DNA of 64,000 bases. It comes from Candidatus Pantoea formicae (GTDB lineage: Bacteria > Pseudomonadota > Gammaproteobacteria > Enterobacterales > Enterobacteriaceae). The stretch is from NCBI RefSeq assembly GCF_011752625.1, contig NZ_VWXD01000017.1, positions 20,838 to 84,837 of the forward strand, read 5' to 3'. The notes below the pieces were generated by a model. It was not told the DNA's origin. It saw nothing but the letters and a program-made list of their open reading frames with translations, and made no database searches. The position numbers and the translations under genes were made by a program. This document shows, piece by piece, positions 8,731 through 16,633 of the stretch (position 1 is its first letter; every line of letters begins with the position of its first letter).

Positions 8731-9714
8731 ATGACTCTGCTGGACCAGCTTGCCCGCCAGGCCGATCGCCGTAGCCAACGCTGGCTCATACTGTTGAGCG
8801 CTGCCTTACTGCTGTTGTTCATCCTGAGCTTGTGTGCAGGGGACAGTTGGATATCCCCAACCCAATGGTTTAGCGCGAACGATCGACTTTTCGTCTGGCA
8901 ATTGCGTCTGCCACGCACACTGGCGGTGCTGCTGGTCGGTGCCGCGCTCGCGGTGTGTGGCGTTGTCATGCAGGCACTGTTTAATAATCCACTGGCTGAA
9001 CCCGGTTTACTGGGCGTTTCCAACGGTGCTGGGATTGGTTTAGTGCTGGGGGTGATGCTCGGAAATGGTTCGCTGTGGAGTCTGGCTTTGGCGGCAATGG
9101 CTGGCGCACTGCTGATAACCCTTATCTTGCTTCACTTTGCCCATCGTCAGTTATCAGTCAGCCGCTTGCTTCTGACCGGGGTCGCTCTCGGCATCATCTG
9201 TAGCGCCATCATGACGTGGGCAGTGTACTTTAGTACCAGCCTTGATCTACGCCAGTTGATGTACTGGATGATGGGCGGTTTCAGCGGTATTGACTGGCGT
9301 TATGGCTGGATGATGTTGGCGCTATTGCCTGTGACACTGCTACTCACGGCAACCGCGCGCATTCTGAACCTGCTGGCGCTGGGAGAGACTTCGGCACGCC
9401 AGTTGGGCTTACCCTTACTGCTGTGGCGCAATGTACTGGTACTGGCAATGGGCTGGTTAGTCGGCTCCAGCGTAGCGATGGCGGGAGCAATAGGGTTTGT
9501 CGGGCTCGTGATACCGCATTTATTACGGCTGAGCGGTTTCAGTGACCATCGTTATCTCTTGCCGGCTTCGGCACTGGCGGGGGCGGCTGTTCTGCTCGGT
9601 GCGGACATTATCGCTCGTCTGGTGCTGGTTTCGGCAGAATTACCCATCGGCGTGGTGACTGCCACGCTCGGCGCTCCCCTGTTTATTGTGCTATTAGTGA
9701 AGTCTTCGCGCTAG
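8731..9714 (+). CDS. btuC: Vitamin B12 ABC transporter permease
   Basis: 327 residues (E. coli BtuC 326) with about ten hydrophobic segments typical of the FecCD permease family. The motif VMQALFNNPLAEPGLLGVSNGAG is close to E. coli BtuC. It forms the inner membrane channel with BtuD and receives cobalamin from periplasmic BtuF. The ATG at 8731 fits the family; an upstream in-frame start at 8665 overlaps the terminator and is rejected. The gene order btuC-btuE-btuD is as in E. coli. No B12 riboswitch is seen before it. Confidence 0.96.
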   Translation: MTLLDQLARQADRRSQRWLILLSAALLLLFILSLCAGDSWISPTQWFSANDRLFVWQLRLPRTLAVLLVGAALAVCGVVMQALFNNPLAEPGLLGVSNGAGIGLVLGVMLGNGSLWSLALAAMAGALLITLILLHFAHRQLSVSRLLLTGVALGIICSAIMTWAVYFSTSLDLRQLMYWMMGGFSGIDWRYGWMMLALLPVTLLLTATARILNLLALGETSARQLGLPLLLWRNVLVLAMGWLVGSSVAMAGAIGFVGLVIPHLLRLSGFSDHRYLLPASALAGAAVLLGADIIARLVLVSAELPIGVVTATLGAPLFIVLLVKSSR

Positions 9715-9753
9715 CTGCGGCTGGCATCTTGGTATTAACAACAGGAATCGACA

Positions 9754-10299
9754 ATGAGTATTTATCAGACAGATCTGGTTACCCTGGATGGCGAAAAAAC
9801 CACCCTGGCGCAGTATCAGGATAAAGTCCTGCTGGTGGTGAACGTGGCGTCAAAATGTGGTCTGACGGCGCAATACGAGCAGTTGGAGTCATTACAAAAA
9901 GCCTGGCAGGACAAAGATTTCAGCGTGTTGGGTTTCCCTTGCAATCAGTTCCTCGAGCAGGAGCCGGGCAGTAATGAAGAAATTAAAACGTTCTGCAGCA
10001 CCACTTATGGTGTGACCTTCCCGATGTTCGACAAAACCGATGTTAACGGTGCGCATCGCCACCCGCTGTACGCGCAATTGACAGCGGCACAGCCTGAAGC
10101 ACAGCGTCCTGAAGGCAGCGGTTTCCTGGAGCGTATGGTCAGTAAGGGACGAGCACCAAAAGCTGAGGGTGACATTCTGTGGAACTTTGAAAAATTCCTG
10201 ATCAACAAACAGGGCAAAGTGATTGCACGTTTTTCTCCCGATATGACACCAGACGATCCGATCATTCTGAAACGCGTTGAGCAAGCGCTGGCAGATTAA
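9754..10299 (+). CDS. btuE: Thioredoxin/glutathione peroxidase BtuE
   Basis: 181 residues of the glutathione peroxidase family: peroxidatic Cys35 in NVASKCGLTAQY and the FPCNQF motif around residue 70. The E. coli protein reduces peroxides in the periplasm or cytoplasm and is not needed for B12 transport, despite lying between btuC and btuD. It starts 39 bases after btuC, and its stop is immediately followed by the btuD ATG, so the three genes form one transcription unit. Confidence 0.95.
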   Translation: MSIYQTDLVTLDGEKTTLAQYQDKVLLVVNVASKCGLTAQYEQLESLQKAWQDKDFSVLGFPCNQFLEQEPGSNEEIKTFCSTTYGVTFPMFDKTDVNGAHRHPLYAQLTAAQPEAQRPEGSGFLERMVSKGRAPKAEGDILWNFEKFLINKQGKVIARFSPDMTPDDPIILKRVEQALAD

Positions 10300-11046
10300 A
10301 TGTTGCTGCAGTGCAAGGGAGCCAGCGTCGCAGGACGCTTGGCTCCGATTGATATTAGAGTGAATCAAGGCCAACTGGTGCATCTGGTGGGTCCGAACGG
10401 CGCAGGTAAAAGCACGCTGTTAAATGTGCTTTCTGGTTTATTGTCTGCTCAGGGTGTGATTGAATTTGCCGGAAGAGCGCTGAGTGAGATCAAGGGGGCT
10501 GAGCTGGCGCAATGGCGTGCCTGGTTACCTCAACAGCAGCTGCCGCTTGGTTCAATGCCGGTATGGCACTATTTACGCCTGCATCTCTCTTCGAGCGCGA
10601 CGCAGGCAGATGCAATACTGAGGGATGTGCTTGGCCAACTCAGTTTGCAGGAGAAGCTGACCTGCATGTTGACGCAACTCTCTGGCGGCGAATGGCAGCG
10701 CGTCCGGCTGGCTGCAGTGGTATTGCAGGCGCATCCGGCGATCAACCCTCGAGCAAAGTTGCTGGTTCTGGATGAACCGATGACAGCGCTGGATGTCGCA
10801 CAGCAACGTGCAGTGGATAAACTGCTCGTCGACGTGTGCCATGCGGGTCTTGCCGTTATTGCCAGCAGTCATGATCTTAACCACAGTTTGCGTCACGCGC
10901 ATATTGTATGGCTTATGCATCAGGGGAGGGTTGTACGACAAGGCGAGGCTAAAAGCGTGCTCACTGCTGCACATCTGGCGCCGATCTATCAGACTGACTT
11001 TGAGCAGATAGAGACAGCACAAGGCCCGCTGCTGTTTATCCCTTGA
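10300..11046 (+). CDS. btuD: Vitamin B12 ABC transporter ATP-binding protein
   Basis: 248 residues. ABC ATPase with Walker A GPNGAGKST at 31-39, signature LSGGE at 127-131 and Walker B LLVLDEP at 154-160. It powers cobalamin import through BtuC. The ATG directly abuts the btuE stop (TAA then ATG), indicating translational coupling. Confidence 0.96.
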   Translation: MLLQCKGASVAGRLAPIDIRVNQGQLVHLVGPNGAGKSTLLNVLSGLLSAQGVIEFAGRALSEIKGAELAQWRAWLPQQQLPLGSMPVWHYLRLHLSSSATQADAILRDVLGQLSLQEKLTCMLTQLSGGEWQRVRLAAVVLQAHPAINPRAKLLVLDEPMTALDVAQQRAVDKLLVDVCHAGLAVIASSHDLNHSLRHAHIVWLMHQGRVVRQGEAKSVLTAAHLAPIYQTDFEQIETAQGPLLFIP

Positions 11047-11115
11047 ATATCGTTGCCTGAAAGGCGGATTTGCCGCTAAAGTGTCTGCCGGGCGACGGAT
11101 TTAAGGACTATTCTG

Positions 11116-11577
11116 ATGCGACTGGCGATTTTTATTCTGATTATGCTGTTGGCTGGCTGTAGTAGCCACCGTGCGCCTCCTCCAAATGGACGCTTGTCTG
11201 ATTCCATCACCGTCATTGCGCAACTTAATGAACAGTTAAATCACTGGCGCGGCACACCCTACCGATATGGTGGTTTAAGCCGTGGCGGTATTGATTGTTC
11301 AGGTTTTGTTTATCTGACTTTTCGCGATCAATTCGCCATGCAACTCCCCCGATCAACCATTGATCAGACCGATATTGGCACGCGTATTGATAAAAGCGAT
11401 CTGCTGCCTGGCGATCTGGTGTTCTTCAAAACCGGAAGCGGGGAAAATGGTTTGCATGTGGGAATTTACGATACTGACAACACTTTTATTCACGCATCGA
11501 CCAGCCAGGGCGTCATCCGATCCTCTCTGGATAATGTCTATTGGCGCAAAGTATTTTGGCAAGCTCGGCGTATCTGA
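11116..11577 (+). CDS. nlpC: NlpC/P60 family lipoprotein endopeptidase
   Basis: 153 residues. Lipobox LLAGC with the lipidated Cys15, then the NlpC/P60 fold with catalytic Cys61 (GGIDCSGFVY), His114 (GLHVGIY) and His126 (FIHAS). Members cut peptide stems of peptidoglycan between D-Glu/iso-Glu and diaminopimelate. This one is anchored to the outer membrane if sorted like typical lipoproteins. It lies downstream of btuD as in E. coli, with a 69-base gap. Confidence 0.94.
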   Translation: MRLAIFILIMLLAGCSSHRAPPPNGRLSDSITVIAQLNEQLNHWRGTPYRYGGLSRGGIDCSGFVYLTFRDQFAMQLPRSTIDQTDIGTRIDKSDLLPGDLVFFKTGSGENGLHVGIYDTDNTFIHASTSQGVIRSSLDNVYWRKVFWQARRI

Positions 11578-11872
11578 TTGGTTACCCTACCAGGTATGAC
11601 CTGACATTTAAACTCATGGATTTCGAGTATTCAGAAATGAAGCTCCGATTTAGCTCTGATTTAAAATGGCACTTTACCTGTAGTGGCTTTAATACTAAAA
11701 ATAGCGCTTAATATATTTAACCATTGCGGATATTAGCCTCGGCTATTTGGCTTAAGTATTATTTAAGGCTTAATCAGGCAAAAAACGTCCTCTCTTCCAA
11801 CGTTTGGTACTATTGCCTGGTTGTTTTCATTGATATACGATGCGCCAATTGCCACTCCATCTGGCTGTTGAA
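11578..11872. other. Intergenic stretch nlpC-ydiV
   Basis: AT-rich stretch with no open frame supported by family text, and no clear terminator or promoter. It probably carries the ydiV promoter. Base composition differs visibly from the flanking genes. Confidence 0.5.
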
Positions 11873-12616
11873 ATGAAAGTCCATTTATCTGCCGACTATC
11901 AGTCGGAAACCTGGTTTTATCCAGCATACACCCTGGCGGGTCAGCTGACTTCGGTCGAGCTGGTCACGCAATTCGTTCACGACAGCGCACCTATTACGCT
12001 GCCGCAGGATCTGCTGTTGCCGCAGTTGGATGATGCCCAGCAATTACGCTTACTGCAGAGCCAGCTTTCATTGCTGGAAAAGTACCGTGACTTTTTTGAG
12101 CTACATCAAATTACCGCATTGGTTCGTATTGATGATTCGATGGCAATCACGCTGTTGGAAAGTGAATTTCTGTTAAGGAAATTTAAACAACTTCCTTTTA
12201 TTATTCTGGATATAAACGAAACGTTTCCCCAATTAGCCAGCGGAAAAGCACAACCTCTGCTTGCTGCGCTTCAGCGTGAATTTCGTTTATCGCTTTCACA
12301 GTTTGGTGCAGGTAAAGCACCGGCGACAGCGGTATATGATAATCTTTTTAGTGTGTTGAAACTGGATAAAGCCTTTATTCAGGGCCTTGCAAAACGTGCA
12401 TCCTTTACGCCATTTATTCAAACGGTGATTGATAACTTCTCTGACTACGCTGACCAAATGATTATATGTGGTGTAGACAATAATCAGATGCTGGAGAAAG
12501 TGAGTGTTATCCATGGCGCACATCTGCAGGGGAGTATGTTCCCGGTGGTTAAAGCGGAACGGTTAAGCGATCTTATTTATCCCGATGTGACTTTGCACAA
12601 CCCTTCTCAGCAGTAA
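11873..12616 (+). CDS. ydiV: Degenerate EAL-domain regulator YdiV/RflP-like
   Basis: Resembles E. coli YdiV over its whole length (MKVHL...SVELVTQF...LVRIDDSMAITLLE...GAGKAPATAVYDNLFSVLKLDKAFIQ). The place of the EAL motif reads VELVT, and the metal-binding residues of active phosphodiesterases are missing. It is therefore probably not a c-di-GMP enzyme. E. coli YdiV binds FlhD and blocks flagellar gene activation. The start at 11873 aligns with the E. coli N-terminus; an in-frame ATG at 11840 would add 11 residues. Neither has a strong ribosome site. The position next to nlpC and selO matches E. coli. Confidence 0.85.
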   Translation: MKVHLSADYQSETWFYPAYTLAGQLTSVELVTQFVHDSAPITLPQDLLLPQLDDAQQLRLLQSQLSLLEKYRDFFELHQITALVRIDDSMAITLLESEFLLRKFKQLPFIILDINETFPQLASGKAQPLLAALQREFRLSLSQFGAGKAPATAVYDNLFSVLKLDKAFIQGLAKRASFTPFIQTVIDNFSDYADQMIICGVDNNQMLEKVSVIHGAHLQGSMFPVVKAERLSDLIYPDVTLHNPSQQ

Positions 12617-12714
12617 ACCTTCATCTGTTATCCGTGCCGCGTCGGCGTTACACTCATCACTACTTTTAAAACTCAATGCAGGTGCGTGGTATCTGTGCGC
12701 CCTCAGGAGTATTA

Positions 12715-14154
12715 ATGCATTTTATTAATAGTTGGCAGCAAGAGTTGCCGGGATTCTACTCCGCATTGGCCCCAACGCCTTTGGCGGGTGGGCGTCTGTT
12801 TTACTACAATGCGCCACTGGCGAACGACATGGCGTTAGACGACGCTCTCTTTCAGGGGGAAGGCCACGGTGTCTGGAGTGGTCGGGCATTACTGCCTGGG
12901 ATGGCTCCGCTGGCGCAGGTCTACAGTGGACATCAGTTTGGTGTCTGGGCTGGGCAACTGGGTGACGGCCGCGGCATCTTGCTCGGCGAACAGCGACTGG
13001 AGGATGGTCGCAAACTCGACTGGCACCTAAAAGGTGCGGGCCTAACGCCTTACTCTCGGATGGGTGATGGTCGCGCCGTTATACGTTCGAGCGTACGCGA
13101 ATTCCTGGCTTCTGAAGCGCTACACCACCTTGGGATCCCCACTACGCGCGCGCTCGCGCTCGCCATTGGTGATGAGCCGGTATTGCGTGAAACCCAGGAA
13201 CGCGGCGCGATGCTGATGCGTATTGCGGAAAGCCATCTGCGCTTTGGTCATTTTGAACACTTCTATTATGGCGGCGAACAGGACAAGGTTCGTCAGTTGG
13301 CTGATTTCGCCATTCATCATCACTGGCCGCACTTAAAAGATGACGCCGATCGCTACCTGTTATGGTTTACCGATATCGTTAAACGCACCGCCAGCTTAAT
13401 TGCCCAATGGCAAAGTGTCGGCTTCGCGCATGGCGTGATGAATACCGATAATATGTCGATTCTTGGATTGACGTTGGACTATGGCCCCTATGGTTTCCTC
13501 GACGACTACCAGCCAGGCTTCATCTGCAATCACAGCGATTATCAAGGCCGCTACGCGTTCGAAAATCAGCCAATGATTGGTCTGTGGAACCTGAATCGTC
13601 TGGCACACGCGTTATCAGGGTTGATGACGACGGATCAGCTCAAACAAGCGCTGAGTCATTACGAAACAGAGCTGATGCGAGTCTGGGGTGAGAGGATGCG
13701 TGCCAAATTGGGGCTGTTAACCGCTGATGCCAATGACAATGCGATCCTCACTCAGCTACTTTCGTTGATGACGCAAGAACACAGTGATTACACCCTGACG
13801 TTCCGATTGCTGAGTGATACACAACAGCAGGAAAGCCGCTCCCCGCTGCGTGATGAATTTATCGATCGTGAAGCCTTTGACCGCTGGTACGACAGCTATC
13901 GCCAACGTCTGGTGCAAGATGAGGCGACAGATGAGCAACGCCAGGCCGTGATGAAAGAAGCTAATCCAGCGCTGGTGCTGCGTAATTATCTGGCTCAGCA
14001 AGTGATTGAAGACGTTGAGCGAGGGGAAAAAGCGGCGCTGGAAACCTTGCATCAGGCGTTACAGCAACCCTTTAATGACGCGGCCGTTAGCGCCGAATTA
14101 CGCCAACGGCCACCCGAGTGGGGTAAAACGCTGGAGGTAAGCTGCTCCAGCTAA
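12715..14154 (+). CDS. selO: Protein adenylyltransferase SelO
   Basis: 479 residues (E. coli YdiU/SelO 478). A pseudokinase-fold enzyme that transfers AMP to Ser, Thr or Tyr of target proteins, linked to redox stress. Visible family text includes SPLAQVYSGHQFG-like PLAQVYSGHQFGVWAGQLG, GRGILLGEQ and GVMNTDNMSILG. The chain ends VSCSS, keeping the conserved penultimate-region cysteine (selenocysteine in animal homologues). CAGGAGT lies before the ATG at 12715; an earlier ATG at 12676 adds unrelated residues. The stop is five bases from the converging aroH stop. Confidence 0.95.
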   Translation: MHFINSWQQELPGFYSALAPTPLAGGRLFYYNAPLANDMALDDALFQGEGHGVWSGRALLPGMAPLAQVYSGHQFGVWAGQLGDGRGILLGEQRLEDGRKLDWHLKGAGLTPYSRMGDGRAVIRSSVREFLASEALHHLGIPTTRALALAIGDEPVLRETQERGAMLMRIAESHLRFGHFEHFYYGGEQDKVRQLADFAIHHHWPHLKDDADRYLLWFTDIVKRTASLIAQWQSVGFAHGVMNTDNMSILGLTLDYGPYGFLDDYQPGFICNHSDYQGRYAFENQPMIGLWNLNRLAHALSGLMTTDQLKQALSHYETELMRVWGERMRAKLGLLTADANDNAILTQLLSLMTQEHSDYTLTFRLLSDTQQQESRSPLRDEFIDREAFDRWYDSYRQRLVQDEATDEQRQAVMKEANPALVLRNYLAQQVIEDVERGEKAALETLHQALQQPFNDAAVSAELRQRPPEWGKTLEVSCSS

Positions 14155-14159
14155 GCGTG

Positions 14160-15206
14160 TTAGAACCGGCTGTCCACGGCGGCAGCCAGTTTTTCCAGCA
14201 CTTCCGCACTGTCTTCCCAGCTCAGGCAGGGGTCGGTAATCGATTGGCCATACGTTAATGGCTCACCGCTAACCACTTTCTGATTGCCTTCCTGTAGGAA
14301 GCTTTCAATCATTACACCTGCCACGGCACGAGAACCGGCGCGGATTTGTGCGGCAACCTCATCCGCAACGTCACGCTGACGGCGGTGTTGTTTCAGGCAA
14401 TTACCGTGGCTGAAGTCGATAACTAACTGCTCTGGCAAATTGAAATCACGCAGGTTGGCCGCTGCCGCATTGATGTCTTCCACATGATAGTTTGGCTGAC
14501 GGCCGCCGCGCAGGATGACATGGCCATGAGGGTTTCCGCTGGTCTGGTAAATGGTCATTTGGCCATGTTTATCGGGTGACAGGAACATATGGCTGACGCG
14601 AGAGGCGCGAATCGCATCGACCGCGATCTGCACATTGCCATCCGTGCCATTTTTGAAGCCGACAGGGCAAGAGAGCGCAGAGGCCATTTCCCGGTGAATT
14701 TGACTCTCGGTCGTGCGTGCGCCAATCGCCCCCCAGCTGATCAAGTCGGCAATAAACTGCCCGATCACCATATCGAGGAATTCGGTGGCGGTTGGCATGC
14801 CGATGGCATTGATATCCAGCAGCAGTTTCCGTGCGATGGCGATGCCACGATTGACGTCGAAGCTTCCATCCAGATCCGGATCAGAGATCAGTCCCTTCCA
14901 GCCCACCACAGTGCGCGGTTTCTCAAAGTAGGCGCGCATCACGATTTCCAGACGGTCTTTATAGCGCTCACGTAACACATTCAGGCGTTCAGCGTACTCA
15001 ATCGCCGCTTTAGGGTCGTGCAGCGAGCAGGGGCCGATAATCACCAGAAGGCGTGGATCTTCACCCGTCAGAATACGGGCAATACGTTGACGAGCGGCGG
15101 TGACATTAGTGGCAATCTCCGCTGAGATAGGGTGCTCTTGAGCGAGCGCAGCTGGCGTCAGCAGGCTGCCGATGCGCGCAGTACGCAATTCATCAGTCTT
15201 GTTCAT
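14160..15206 (-). CDS. aroH: 3-deoxy-7-phosphoheptulonate synthase, Trp-sensitive type
   Basis: 348 residues, equal to E. coli AroH. It condenses phosphoenolpyruvate and erythrose 4-phosphate in the first step of aromatic amino acid synthesis. Diagnostic text: LLVIIGPCSLHDPKAA, GARTTESQIHREMASALSCPVGFKNGTDG and DFSHGNCLKQHRRQ. The start MNKTDELRTARI matches AroH; a longer upstream frame is rejected. A TrpR operator, present before E. coli aroH, was not recognised in the 148-base upstream gap. ydiE, found beside aroH in E. coli, is absent. Confidence 0.96.
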   Translation of the reverse strand: MNKTDELRTARIGSLLTPAALAQEHPISAEIATNVTAARQRIARILTGEDPRLLVIIGPCSLHDPKAAIEYAERLNVLRERYKDRLEIVMRAYFEKPRTVVGWKGLISDPDLDGSFDVNRGIAIARKLLLDINAIGMPTATEFLDMVIGQFIADLISWGAIGARTTESQIHREMASALSCPVGFKNGTDGNVQIAVDAIRASRVSHMFLSPDKHGQMTIYQTSGNPHGHVILRGGRQPNYHVEDINAAAANLRDFNLPEQLVIDFSHGNCLKQHRRQRDVADEVAAQIRAGSRAVAGVMIESFLQEGNQKVVSGEPLTYGQSITDPCLSWEDSAEVLEKLAAAVDSRF

Positions 15207-15354
15207 TGGGATTCTCAAATTCTGTTCTTCGCAGCGGTGAAATACCGGGAAGTGATGGTGGTCACAATAAACCAATAGCCCACGAATTCAACCCGCTAAA
15301 CAGAAAGGTGAGCAAAACATGACGGAAGCCAGGCTTTACGGCCTGGCTTACACC

Positions 15355-16182
15355 TCAATACATACTGCGGCGCAGCCCCATGATGTCGAGGATTTTGGTG
15401 GCAATTTCCTCCACCGAATAATTGGTGCTGTTGAGATAGCGGATCTGGTGCGTGCGGAACAGCGCTTCGACTTCACCGACTTCCAGGCGGCACTGCCGCA
15501 TGGATGCGTAACGGGTATTTTCAGCACGTTCCTGACGGATAGCGGCGAGGCGTTCAGGATCGATGGTTAACCCAAACAGCTTATGTTGATGCGCACGTAA
15601 CGCCGGCGGCAACTTGAGGTTATCCATATCATCAGCGATGAAAGGATAGTTGGCCGCGCGCACGCCAAACTGCATCGCCAGGTAGAGGCTTGTGGGCGTT
15701 TTGCCACAACGTGAGACGCCGAGCAGAATAACCTGCGCATCCTCTAGTCCGCGCAATGAAATACCATCATCGTGGGCCAGGGTGTAATCAATCGCCGCGA
15801 TTCGCGCATCGTATTTGCCCAGATTGCTGGCGGTAAGGCCGTGGGTACGATGTGCCACCGGCATCGAAGGGACGCCCAACTCACTTTGTAATGGCCCGAC
15901 CAGGGCCTGCACGATATCCTGGCAAAAGCCTTCGCTTTCCAAAATGATCTCGCGGACATCTGGCGTCACGATAGAGAAGAACACTAACGGCCGCACTCCG
16001 CTCTGTTGGTACAGCGCGTTGATTTGCGCTTTAACGGCTTGTGCTCGTTGGACATTCTCCACAAATGGCAAGGTGACACTGTTGGTATTGACGGGAAATT
16101 GTGACAACACGGCATGCCCTAAAACTTCCGCAGTGATGGCGGTGCCATCAGAGATGTAGAACACACTACGTTCAGTGCTCAT
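15355..16182 (-). CDS. ppsR: Phosphoenolpyruvate synthase regulatory protein
   Basis: 275 residues of the DUF299 family. It both inactivates (ADP-dependent phosphorylation) and reactivates (phosphate-dependent) PpsA. The P-loop-like motif GVSRCGKTPTS is near residue 150, and the C-terminus STNYSVEEIATKILDIMGL is typical. The start MSTERSVFYISDGTAIT at 16182 fits the family. It is divergent from its target ppsA across a 451-base regulatory gap. A hairpin AAGCCAGG/CCTGGCTT at 15326-15349, without a T run, lies just after the stop. Confidence 0.96.
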   Translation of the reverse strand: MSTERSVFYISDGTAITAEVLGHAVLSQFPVNTNSVTLPFVENVQRAQAVKAQINALYQQSGVRPLVFFSIVTPDVREIILESEGFCQDIVQALVGPLQSELGVPSMPVAHRTHGLTASNLGKYDARIAAIDYTLAHDDGISLRGLEDAQVILLGVSRCGKTPTSLYLAMQFGVRAANYPFIADDMDNLKLPPALRAHQHKLFGLTIDPERLAAIRQERAENTRYASMRQCRLEVGEVEALFRTHQIRYLNSTNYSVEEIATKILDIMGLRRSMY

Positions 16183-16389
16183 AGGCGGGAAATCCTCTTG
16201 TTTACTTTTATGTAACAATATTGTCGCCGGTATTTCATTTTAATTAAAAATAAAACGAAATATCCATGCCGAAACGGGTAATGGGATCAATGAGCATCAC
16301 TTTGATAACGCATATTAGATGAAATGCTGTTTTGAAAATGGCTATTTACTCGCATTTTCTCATTGTTATCAAAAATAAAGTCTGAACGT

Positions 16390-16399
16390 GTTGCGCAAC
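16390..16399. repeat. GTTGCGCAAC palindrome, copy 1
   Basis: Perfect ten-base palindrome in context GTGTTGCGCAACAAAA. It is one of four perfect intergenic copies in the window (16390, 16472, 41305, 41562). Function unknown; perhaps a protein-binding site. Confidence 0.55.
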
Positions 16400-16471
16400 A
16401 AAAATCAATGTCTAACTCTCTGAAAGTGGGAAAAATATCGGATTAGCAGTTTGTTAGCACTAAATAAGTGT

Positions 16472-16481
16472 GTTGCGCAAC
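16472..16481. repeat. GTTGCGCAAC palindrome, copy 2
   Basis: Second perfect copy in context GTGTGTTGCGCAACAATA, 82 bases from copy 1 in the same intergenic region and in the same sequence context. Confidence 0.55.
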
Positions 16482-16527
16482 AATAGGCCAGCCGAGTAGT
16501 AATCTGATTTTGTCTTTCTTTTTCTGC

Positions 16528-16541
16528 TTTAACGATTCAAC
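16528..16541 (-). promoter_or_regulatory. Cra (FruR)-type site before ppsA
   Basis: Read on the minus strand, TTGAATCGTTAAAG keeps the core TGAAWCSNTHHW of the Cra consensus. Cra activates ppsA in E. coli from an upstream site. Located 93 bases before the ppsA ATG. Confidence 0.55.
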
Positions 16542-16633
16542 ACTTAGTCTTTATTAATTGATTGTGCCAAGCTGTTTTGGCTTATAGCAAAATGTTCCAT
16601 GTGCTCCAATCATTTAAATGAAGGATAATCTCA

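Larger units (their letters stand above)
16183..16633. other. Divergent regulatory region ppsR/ppsA
   Basis: 451 bases without a gene. It contains two copies of the palindrome GTTGCGCAAC (16390 and 16472), a Cra-type site (16528), and AT-rich tracts likely to hold both promoters. I could not fix -10/-35 boxes with confidence. The ppsA ribosome site is AAGGAT at 16621-16626. Confidence 0.6.
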
